A stretch of DNA of 64,000 nucleotides. Origin: Dokdonella sp. (lineage in GTDB: Bacteria > Pseudomonadota > Gammaproteobacteria > Xanthomonadales > Rhodanobacteraceae). Both the position numbers and the translations under genes were made by a program. The stretch is from NCBI GenBank assembly GCA_019634795.1, contig JAHCAR010000003.1:1-64000 (forward strand), given 5' to 3'. The notes under the pieces are model-generated. The model was not told the DNA's origin, did no database searches, and worked only from the letters and a program-made list of their open reading frames with translations. The first letter of the stretch is position 1, and the number at the start of each line of letters is the position of its first letter. Shown one piece after another: positions 54,299 to 62,125 of the stretch.

Positions 54299-55111
54299 TC
54301 AATCGCCGTACAAGCGCACCCCGTAGAAGACGTTGGCGCTGTCGACATAGGTCATTGATCCACTCAGGTTGAGGCGGATCGTGATCGGCCTCTTGAAGAA
54401 CCTGTCGACGATGTTGCCTGGCAGGCCATACGTCTCGGTCAGCGATCGTTTGCTGACCAGGCCGCCGATGCAGGTGCGCGAGGTGATCGTGCGCTTGAGG
54501 TCGGACTCGCCCGGCTGCAGGGTGACGTACTCGAGGACGGGACTGCCGAGCGGCAGCTCAATGGCGCCGTTGTATGGCAGGCCGGTCGTCGGGTCGATCA
54601 GCGCCGGGTCGTCGAGCAGTTCGTTCTCGATCGTGAACCCGTTGAGGAAGCGGAAGCGGCCGGTCACCGCCGACGGCCCCGGGTTGAAGTAGTTCCACAA
54701 CGGGAATGAAGTGACGCCGAAACAGATCAACGATTTCGTTGCATTCCTCGGCAAGGAAATGCGGCCGATATCGCGCTCATCGAACGTCGTCGTGGTGCCG
54801 CTTGCGCCGAGCGTGATGCAGCGATCGTCAGGGCCTGGCGGCGGATCACCCGGCAACGGCGTGCAGTCGCTCTGGAAGTTGACGTTTCCGGACTGTGCAA
54901 GGCCGATGTAGGTGACGTTGCGACCGAACGAGTCGGCATCGCCGACGTCATCGACGCTGACCGATTTGGCCAGGGCCGCCTGTTCGGCCCGGGCCTGCTG
55001 CAGGGCCTCGCTGGACGAAGCACCTGCGTCAGTGTTGGCGGCAATGGCGAGTGGCGAGACGACCATCGCAATCGCCAGGGCGATGCGATTGCAAACCAGC
55101 CTGATGTTCAT
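54299..55111 (-). CDS. Exported protein of unknown function
   Basis: A 270-aa protein with a signal peptide (LALAMVV-type core ending in IAA). The mature part has a short helical lead (LQQARAEQAALAKS) and a long beta-rich region with cysteines in FQSDCTPL, DRCITLG, LICFGVT and SRTCIGG. No family is recognised. GGAGAG lies 8 nt before the ATG at 55111, which fixes the start. It ends GVRLYGD, without the GF[DE] tail. Confidence 0.65.
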   Translation of the reverse strand: MNIRLVCNRIALAIAMVVSPLAIAANTDAGASSSEALQQARAEQAALAKSVSVDDVGDADSFGRNVTYIGLAQSGNVNFQSDCTPLPGDPPPGPDDRCITLGASGTTTTFDERDIGRISLPRNATKSLICFGVTSFPLWNYFNPGPSAVTGRFRFLNGFTIENELLDDPALIDPTTGLPYNGAIELPLGSPVLEYVTLQPGESDLKRTITSRTCIGGLVSKRSLTETYGLPGNIVDRFFKRPITIRLNLSGSMTYVDSANVFYGVRLYGD

Positions 55112-55368
55112 TTGGACTCTCCAGGGGACCAGGAGAAAGCTCCGCATCCGGAAACACTTCCGTTTCTCCTGGCTGCTGCGAAGGGGTTGCGGAGCATCCG
55201 CAACGTTGCGCCCGGCGGACGCCAAGGTCAAGTGTGGACAAGGCAAGGGCGGCACTTGTGGTCAGGCTGGCCCGGGATGCTTCGGGACGGACTCCAGGAG
55301 TCTGTCCTGATCGGGGCGGTCCCGCATCGCAGGGCGTCAGGACGAGGGTGACGAAACGCCTGTGGTTG

Positions 55369-56028
55369 CTAGTCCGCCACCGAGCGCGATGGATCGGCGA
55401 TCTCCAGGGATCGCAGAAGCACGCTGGCTTGGGTGCGGTTGCGCACGTCGAGGCGCTCGAACACGGCGCTCATGTGCGCCTTGACCGTGCGTTCCTGGAT
55501 GTCGAGGCGATCGGCGATCTGCTTGTTGAGCAGGCCTTCGGCGACCAGGCCCAGTACGCGCAGTTGCTGCGGACTCAGCGAGGCGAGGCGGGCCGCCAGT
55601 TGCTGGTCCTGTTCGGCGGCGGAATCGGCGCCGTCATCGAGCGGCAAGGGCAGAGGTGCCTCGCAGTCGATCACGGCGCGCAGCATGGCCTGGATGTCCG
55701 AAAAGCTGCTGCGTTTGGGAATGAATCCGGCAGCGCCATAGGTCAGGGCGCGGCGCATGACATGCGGATCGTCGTTGGCCGAAATCATGACCACGGCGAC
55801 CGAGGGGAACTCGCTGCGCAGGGCGACCAGGCCCATCAGCCCATGGCAGCCCGGCATATGCAGGTCGAGCAGGACCAGGTCGATGCCCGGCTGTGCGGCG
55901 AGCGCCGTGCGGGCCGACTCGAGTCCGTCCGCCTCGACGATTTCGATGTCGCCGCCGAGGTGGCCGACCGCCTGGACCAGGGCCAGGCGGAACAGCGGGT
56001 GGTCGTCGGCTATCAGGATCCGGGTCAT
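55369..56028 (-). CDS. NarL/LuxR-family response regulator
   Basis: A 219-aa two-component regulator. The receiver domain has ADDHPLFR (Asp8, Asp9), the phosphorylatable aspartate in LLDLHMPG (Asp55) and the lysine in GFIPKRSS. The LuxR helix-turn-helix near 150-210 reads LSPQQLRVLGLVAEGLLNKQIADRL, then RTVKAHMSAVFERL. No sensor kinase is nearby, so its signal is unknown. It follows gltD on the same strand after about 30 bp and might be co-transcribed with gltBD. Confidence 0.9.
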   Translation of the reverse strand: MTRILIADDHPLFRLALVQAVGHLGGDIEIVEADGLESARTALAAQPGIDLVLLDLHMPGCHGLMGLVALRSEFPSVAVVMISANDDPHVMRRALTYGAAGFIPKRSSFSDIQAMLRAVIDCEAPLPLPLDDGADSAAEQDQQLAARLASLSPQQLRVLGLVAEGLLNKQIADRLDIQERTVKAHMSAVFERLDVRNRTQASVLLRSLEIADPSRSVAD

Positions 56029-56057
56029 TCCCCAACTTTAACCTGTCGCAGCCGCGA

Positions 56058-57467
56058 TCAGGCAACCACGTTGAGCTGGCTCAGGATCGAGCGCGCTGCT
56101 TCGCGGCCATCGAGGACCGCGCGCACGACCAGATCGGCGCCGCGGACGTTGTCGCCGCCGGCGAAAACCTTCGGGTGCGCGGTCTGCAGCGGCAGGCGGC
56201 CGTCGCCACCGACCCTGAGTCGGCCATTGCTCTCGGTTTCGATCGCCGAGCGTGCGCACCACTCTGGCGGGCTGGCCAGAAATCCGAACGAGAGGATCAC
56301 GATATCGGCCGGGATCGTGTGCCGGCTGCCGGCCACGGCTTCGATCCGGGCGCGATCGTCGTCGCTGGCGAGCAGACGGGTTTCCTCGATCTCGACGCCA
56401 TCGACGAAGCCATCGCCGACGATGGCCAACGGTTGGGCGAGGAAGCGGAAGATCACGCCTTCGTCGCGCGCGTTCTTCACCTCCTTGCGCGAGCCCGGCA
56501 TGTTCGCTTCGTCGCGCCGGTAGACGCAGGTGACCCGCGCCGCGCCGAGGCGCACCGAACTGCGCACGCAGTCCATCGCGGTATCGCCACCGCCGAGCAC
56601 GACCACGCGCTTGCCCTCGAGATCGGGCAGAACATCGGCAGCGGTTGCCGTGCCGAGCTGGTGTCGGGCATTGGCGATCAGGAAGGGCAGGGCGACGATC
56701 ACGCCGTCGAGGTCCTGGCCGGGCAGCTGCGCGTCGACCGCGGTGTAGGCACCGGTCGCCATGAACACCGCATCGTAGTCGTCGACCAGCGCCTCGAAGG
56801 CAACGTCGCGCCCGACTTCGACGCCGAGGTGGAAGCGCACGCCCTGGTCTTCGAGCACGCGTCGGCGGGTACGTACGATGTCCTTTTCGAGCTTGAAGGC
56901 GGGAATGCCGAAGGTCAGCAGGCCGCCGATTTCCTCGTGGCGATCGTAGACATCGGCGCCGACGCCGGCACGCACGAGACGGTCGGCCGCGGCCAGGCCG
57001 GCCGGACCGGCACCGATGATGGCGACGCGCTTGTCGGTGCTCGTGGTCGCCTCGGGCGGGCGCCAGCCGAGCCGGATCGCCTCGTCGGTGATCGAGCGTT
57101 CGATGGCGCCGATGGTAACCGCGCCGAAGCCTTCCTCGAGCGTGCAGATGCCTTCGCACAGCCGATCCTGCGGACAGACCCGGCCGCAGATTTCCGGCAG
57201 CGGATTGGTTTCGTGCATGAGAGTCGCGGCGTCCAGGACGCGACCCTCCCTGACCAGCTTGAGCCATTGCGGGATACGATTGCCGAGCGGGCAGCCCCAG
57301 GAACAATAGGGGTTGCCGCAATCGATGCAGCGCGAGGCCTGGTCGACCGCCTCGCTGCCGACGAAGTCGGCATTGATCTCGTGGAAGTCGAGCACGCGGA
57401 TCGGAATCGACACCTCGGCCGGCAGCGCGCGTGGAAACTTGAGGAACGGGAACGGCCGGTCACTCAT
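56058..57467 (-). CDS. gltD: Glutamate synthase small subunit (GltD)
   Basis: A 469-aa NADPH-dependent electron-input subunit of glutamate synthase. The N-terminal cysteines that bind [4Fe-4S] clusters appear in CIDCGNPYCSWGCPLGN and CGRVCPQDRLCEGIC. IIGAGPAGLAAADRL binds FAD and VLGGGDTAMDCVRSS binds NADPH. It overlaps the gltB stop by 4 bp (ATGA), so the two are translationally coupled. Together they convert glutamine and 2-oxoglutarate to two glutamates in the cytoplasm. Length is normal. Confidence 0.97.
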   Translation of the reverse strand: MSDRPFPFLKFPRALPAEVSIPIRVLDFHEINADFVGSEAVDQASRCIDCGNPYCSWGCPLGNRIPQWLKLVREGRVLDAATLMHETNPLPEICGRVCPQDRLCEGICTLEEGFGAVTIGAIERSITDEAIRLGWRPPEATTSTDKRVAIIGAGPAGLAAADRLVRAGVGADVYDRHEEIGGLLTFGIPAFKLEKDIVRTRRRVLEDQGVRFHLGVEVGRDVAFEALVDDYDAVFMATGAYTAVDAQLPGQDLDGVIVALPFLIANARHQLGTATAADVLPDLEGKRVVVLGGGDTAMDCVRSSVRLGAARVTCVYRRDEANMPGSRKEVKNARDEGVIFRFLAQPLAIVGDGFVDGVEIEETRLLASDDDRARIEAVAGSRHTIPADIVILSFGFLASPPEWCARSAIETESNGRLRVGGDGRLPLQTAHPKVFAGGDNVRGADLVVRAVLDGREAARSILSQLNVVA

Positions 57468-60400
57468 GCCGCTTCCCTCAGCTCGCTGTTCAGCGCAGCG
57501 AGGCTGGCGGCCTTCGGCTTGACCAGCCAGACCTTGTGCAGGACATCGCGGAAATCACTGAACAGCTGCTTCGCCCAGGCGCTGTCGGTCGCATCGATGT
57601 GGGCCTGCATCAGCGCGCGCAGGTGCTGCAGGTGATTCTCCATGCCCTCGAGCGAGATGCGGTTGATGTCGACCAGTTCGTGGTTGTAGCGGTCGAAAAA
57701 ATTGCGCTCGAGGTCGAGCACGTAGGCGAAGCCGCCGGTCATGCCGGCGCCGAAGTTGAGCCCGCTGCGGCCGAGCACGACGACGGTGCCGCCGGTCATG
57801 TATTCGCAGCCATGGTCGCCGACCCCTTCGACCACGGCGATCGCGCCGGAATTGCGCACGGCGAAGCGTTCGCCCGCCCGGCCGGCGGCATACAGCTCTC
57901 CGCCAGTCGCGCCATACAGGCAGGTGTTGCCGATGATGCTGGCCTCCTGCGAGGCGTAGCGGATGCCGGCAGGCGGGCGCACGACGATGCGGCCGCCGGC
58001 CATGCCCTTGCCGACGCCGTCATTGGCCTCGCCAGTCAGCACGAGCTCGAGGCCGCCGACGTTCCACGCACCGAAACTCTGCCCCGCGGCCCCGTCGAAT
58101 TCGAGGGTGATCGGCGCGTCGGCCATGCCGCGGTCGCCCCAGCTGCGGGCGATCTCGCCGGACAGGCGGCCGCCGATCGCCCGGTCCACGTTGCGGATCG
58201 GATAGCGGAAGCAGCCACCGGTCTTTCCGGCAACCGCCTCGCGGGTATCGCGAACGGTGGCCAGGGCCAGGTCGGTCGGTCCCGGCGCGAGTGGGCCGGC
58301 GCCGCAAAGGTCGAGTGTCGAGGTCCGCGCTTCGGCCCTGGCCAGGATCAGAGAGAGATCGAGCTTGCCCTGCTTGGCCGTGATGCCGGCCAGCGGCCGC
58401 AGCAGGTCGGTGCGTCCGACCAGGTCGTGCAGGCTCGGAACGCCGAGCCGGGCGAGCAGGGTGCGCACGTCGTCGGCGATGAACTGGAAGAAGTGCTGGA
58501 CCATCTCCGGCGCGCCGACGAAATGCTGGCGACGCAGGATGTCGTTCTGCGTGGCGACGCCAGTGGCGCAGGAGTTGAGGTGGCAGATGCGCAGGTACTT
58601 GCAGCCCAGTGCGACCATCGGTCCGGTGCCGAAGCCGAACGAGTCGGCGCCGAGAATGGCCGCCTTGACCACGTCGAGCCCGGTCTTTAGGCCGCCGTCG
58701 GTCTGCACGATCACGCGATCGCGCAGGCCATTGCGGACCAGGGTCTGGTGGGTTTCGGCGAGACCGAGTTCCCATGGCGTTCCGGCATAGCGGATCGAGG
58801 TGATCGGACTCGCCCCGGTGCCGCCATCGTGGCCCGAGATCGTGACGAGGTCGGCGCCGGCCTTGACCACGCCGGCGGCGATCGTGCCGACCCCGGCGTG
58901 CGAGACCAGCTTGACCGACACCAGGGCCTGCGGATTGACCTCACGCAGGTCGTGGATCAGCTCGGTCAGGTCCTCGATCGAATAGATGTCGTGGTGCGGA
59001 GGCGGCGAAATCAGGCCGATGCCGGGTTTGGCATAGCGCAGGCGCGCGATCAGCGCGTTGACCTTGTCGCCTGGCAACTGGCCACCTTCCCCGGGTTTGG
59101 CACCTTGTGCGATCTTGATCTGCAGCACCTCGGCATTGACCAGGTATTCGGCGGTGACGCCGAAGCGGCCCGAGGCGACCTGCTTGATCTTGGACGTGCG
59201 TTCGGTGCCGTAGCGGGCCGGGTCCTCGCCGCCTTCGCCCGAATTGGAGCGTCCGCCAAGCCGGTTCATGCCGATCGCAAGCGCCTCGTGGGCTTCGGGT
59301 GAAAGCGCACCGAGCGACATGCCGGCCGAATCGAAACGCTTGAGGATGTTCTCGCGCGCTTCGACCGCGTCGAGTGCGATCGCGGTCGTGTCCTCGCGCA
59401 GGGCGAGCAGGTCGCGCAGGGTCGACGGCGGCCGTGAATTCACCGCGTCGGCGTACTTGCGATAGTGGCGGAATTCGCCGGTGCGCACCGCGGTTTGCAG
59501 GTGGCCGACCACGCCGGGGTTGTACATGTGGTATTCGCCGTCGGGAATGGCCTTGAGCAGGCCGCCGGCCGGCAGCGTGTAGTTCGGGTTGCGCGAACGC
59601 GCGAGCTGGGCGCGGTATTCGTTCTCGATGTCGACGAAGCCGGCGCCGCCGATGCGCGAGGGCGTGCCGGGAAAGCACATGTCGACGATTTCGCGATCGA
59701 GGCCGATGATCTCGAACAGCTGGGCACCACGGTAGCCGGCGATCGTCGAGATGCCCATCTTCGAAAGGATCTTGAGCAGCCCCTTGCGGATGCCGTGCCG
59801 GTAGCTGCGTCCGATCTCGTGCACGGTCTCGTCTTCGCGGCCGCGGATCTCGCCGCGCTGGTTCATGTCGAACAGGGTCTGGTAGGACAGGAACGGATAG
59901 ACGGCGGTGGCACCGAAGCCGATCAGGCAGGCGAAATGATGGGCGTCGCGCGCGGTGCCGGTCTCGACCAGCAGGTTGCAGTCGCAGCGCAGCTGCTTGC
60001 GGGTCAGGTGGGCGTGGATCGCGCCGGTCGCGAGCAGGGCGTGGATCTGGGTCAGGCCCGGCTGCGGAAAGCGATCCGACAGCAGGACGATGGCAGCGCC
60101 ATGGGCGACCGCGGTTTCGGCCTCGGCGCAGATCGCTTCGAGCGCGGCCTTGAGGCCGATTTCCTCGTCGTAGTAGAGATCGATACGGACCTGGCGGTCG
60201 ACCAGGTGCGGGGATGCGAGCAGCTGGCGCAACTTGCGCTGTGAAAGCACCGGCGAGCTCAGCAGCACCTGGCGCGCGCCATCTGCGGACAGGTCGAACA
60301 GGTTGCCTTCGAGGCCGATCTGCGAAACCAGCGACATCACCAGGCGCTCGCGCAGCGGGTCGATCGGCGGATTGGTGACCTGGGCAAAGGCCTGGCGGAA

Positions 60401-61927
60401 ATAGTCGTAGAGCGAGCGCGACTGCTGCGAAAGCACCGCGATCGGGGTGTCGTCGCCCATCGAGCCGGTTGCCTCGGCACCGGTCTCGGCCAGCGTCTTG
60501 AGCACGATGTCGCGCTCCTCGCGGGTCAGGGCGAACTGCTTCTGGAAGCGCGCGAGCACATCGGGCGGCATCGGCTCGGCGGCCAGCGCCGGATCGATCA
60601 GGTGCGATTCGAGATAGATCACCCCTTCGCGCAGCCATTCGCGGTACGGCGCACGCGCGGCATTGATGCGGTCGATCGCCGCGCTGTCGAGCAGGCGGTG
60701 TTCGACGAGGTCGACCGCCAGCATCTGCCCGGGGCCGAGCCGGCCCTTGGCCAGGATGCGCTGCTCGGGCACGTCCCAGAGTCCGGTTTCCGAGGCGACG
60801 ATCAGGTGGCCGTCGTCGCTGCGCGACCAGCGCGCCGGTCGCAGGCCGTTGCGATCGAGCGCACAGACCGCATAGCGGGCGTCGCACATGACCAGCCCGG
60901 CCGGACCGTCCCAGGGCTCGGTATGCAGGGCGTAGTACTGGTAGAAGGCTTCGAGGTCCTGGTCGAGGTTTTCATCGGCACTCCAGGCCGGCGGCACGAG
61001 GATGCGCGTGGTCGCGAGCAGGTCGATGCCGCCTTCGACGAGCAGTTCGAACATGTTGTCGAGGCTCTGCGAATCCGAGCCCCCGCGGCTGACGTGGTCG
61101 CCGATGTCGGATAGGTCGAGCAGCGGCGAATGCAGCTTCGGCTGCCGCGCCAGCGCCCAGTTGCGGTTGGCCCGAATCGTGTTGATCTCGCCGTTGTGGG
61201 CGAGCATGCGGAACGGCTGGGCGAGGCGCCAGTTCGGCAGGGTGTTGGTCGAGAAGCGCTGATGGAAGGTGACCGCGCTGCTGGCCAGTTGCGCGTGCTG
61301 CAGATCGGGATAGACCTCGCGCAGGTGACCCGGGGCGGCCATGGCCTTGTAACCGATGGTGGCGGCCGAGAGGCTGACCACGTAGAACGACGGATCATCG
61401 GCGAGCGCGACTTCGGCGCGACGCCGGGCCCGGAACAGGGCGCGTTCGAAAGCCGGCTCGTCGAGGCCGTCCGGTGCATCGACGAACACCTGTCGGATCA
61501 TCGGTCGGCTCGAGAGACCGAGCGGTCCGCAAGGCGCATCGTTGACCGGCACGTCGCGCCAGCCCGCTGCGCACAGGCCTTCCTCGATCAGCCTTGCATC
61601 GAGGATGCCTTGCGCCGCGGCGGCCAGGGCCGGATCACGATCGAGGAATACCAGGCCGGCGGCGAACCGCGCCTGCAACGTGATGCCGGCGTCGCCGGCC
61701 AGCGTGCGCAGCCAGTCCTCGGCGCGATAGATGAGTACGCCGCAGCCGTCGCCGGTGACGCCATCGGCGTTGACGCCGCCGCGATGGGACATCCTGGCCA
61801 GTGCCGAAAACGCCTGGTCGACCAGCCAGGTGCTGGCCTTGCCGTCGATATTGGCGATCAGCCCGAAGCCGCAGCTGTCGTGCTCGAATTCGGGATCGTA
61901 GAGTCCGCGCGTCTGGTCTGGCGTCAT
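57464..61927 (-). CDS. gltB: Glutamate synthase large subunit (GltB)
   Basis: A 1487-aa subunit carrying the amidotransferase and synthase sites. The first 18 residues are a propeptide; cleavage exposes Cys19 in EHDSCGFGLIANIDG, the glutamine-hydrolysing nucleophile. The central domain and the FMN-binding synthase domain follow, the latter with a [3Fe-4S] site in CKYLRICHLNSCATGVATQ near residue 1110, then the C-terminal GXGXG beta-helix domain. All key residues are present. Upstream at 62013 and 62077 there are palindromes that may bind regulators. Confidence 0.97.
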   Translation of the reverse strand: MTPDQTRGLYDPEFEHDSCGFGLIANIDGKASTWLVDQAFSALARMSHRGGVNADGVTGDGCGVLIYRAEDWLRTLAGDAGITLQARFAAGLVFLDRDPALAAAAQGILDARLIEEGLCAAGWRDVPVNDAPCGPLGLSSRPMIRQVFVDAPDGLDEPAFERALFRARRRAEVALADDPSFYVVSLSAATIGYKAMAAPGHLREVYPDLQHAQLASSAVTFHQRFSTNTLPNWRLAQPFRMLAHNGEINTIRANRNWALARQPKLHSPLLDLSDIGDHVSRGGSDSQSLDNMFELLVEGGIDLLATTRILVPPAWSADENLDQDLEAFYQYYALHTEPWDGPAGLVMCDARYAVCALDRNGLRPARWSRSDDGHLIVASETGLWDVPEQRILAKGRLGPGQMLAVDLVEHRLLDSAAIDRINAARAPYREWLREGVIYLESHLIDPALAAEPMPPDVLARFQKQFALTREERDIVLKTLAETGAEATGSMGDDTPIAVLSQQSRSLYDYFRQAFAQVTNPPIDPLRERLVMSLVSQIGLEGNLFDLSADGARQVLLSSPVLSQRKLRQLLASPHLVDRQVRIDLYYDEEIGLKAALEAICAEAETAVAHGAAIVLLSDRFPQPGLTQIHALLATGAIHAHLTRKQLRCDCNLLVETGTARDAHHFACLIGFGATAVYPFLSYQTLFDMNQRGEIRGREDETVHEIGRSYRHGIRKGLLKILSKMGISTIAGYRGAQLFEIIGLDREIVDMCFPGTPSRIGGAGFVDIENEYRAQLARSRNPNYTLPAGGLLKAIPDGEYHMYNPGVVGHLQTAVRTGEFRHYRKYADAVNSRPPSTLRDLLALREDTTAIALDAVEARENILKRFDSAGMSLGALSPEAHEALAIGMNRLGGRSNSGEGGEDPARYGTERTSKIKQVASGRFGVTAEYLVNAEVLQIKIAQGAKPGEGGQLPGDKVNALIARLRYAKPGIGLISPPPHHDIYSIEDLTELIHDLREVNPQALVSVKLVSHAGVGTIAAGVVKAGADLVTISGHDGGTGASPITSIRYAGTPWELGLAETHQTLVRNGLRDRVIVQTDGGLKTGLDVVKAAILGADSFGFGTGPMVALGCKYLRICHLNSCATGVATQNDILRRQHFVGAPEMVQHFFQFIADDVRTLLARLGVPSLHDLVGRTDLLRPLAGITAKQGKLDLSLILARAEARTSTLDLCGAGPLAPGPTDLALATVRDTREAVAGKTGGCFRYPIRNVDRAIGGRLSGEIARSWGDRGMADAPITLEFDGAAGQSFGAWNVGGLELVLTGEANDGVGKGMAGGRIVVRPPAGIRYASQEASIIGNTCLYGATGGELYAAGRAGERFAVRNSGAIAVVEGVGDHGCEYMTGGTVVVLGRSGLNFGAGMTGGFAYVLDLERNFFDRYNHELVDINRISLEGMENHLQHLRALMQAHIDATDSAWAKQLFSDFRDVLHKVWLVKPKAASLAALNSELREAA

Positions 61928-62012
61928 TGTTGCGTCCTGCGCAATCGGGCCGAGCGCACCGATCCATTGAGGATGCGCTCGCAGAGGTCATCAATGCGGG
62001 TCCGTCTCGCAG

Positions 62013-62031
62013 TGCCAACGATCGGCGATCG
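62013..62031. promoter_or_regulatory. Inverted repeat upstream of gltB
   Basis: CAACGATCG and its exact complement CGATCGTTG flank a single G. It lies about 85 bp before the gltB start and about 95 bp past the DUF349 stop, so it could be a gltB regulator site or part of a terminator for the upstream gene. No T-run favours the former. Confidence 0.45.
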
Positions 62032-62042
62032 TTGCGCCTCCA

Positions 62043-62088
62043 ATCAATCACAAATTGGTGCTATGCGTCAAACTAATTGGACGTCCAA
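62043..62088 (-). promoter_or_regulatory. Possible gltB promoter with adjoining palindrome
   Basis: On the minus strand TTGACG (62071-62066) and the weak ATTGAT (62048-62043) are separated by 17 bp. The 12-bp palindrome TTGGACGTCCAA at 62077-62088 sits just upstream of the -35, a place suited to an activator. The -10 is poor, so this is tentative. Confidence 0.35.
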
Positions 62089-62125
62089 ATGGTTCCACTG
62101 GAAACCAATGGATCGTCGGGTTCGA

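Noticed and set aside
55893-57635. A 580-codon plus-strand frame opposite gltD
   Set aside because: Antisense of a clear gltD with all cofactor motifs.
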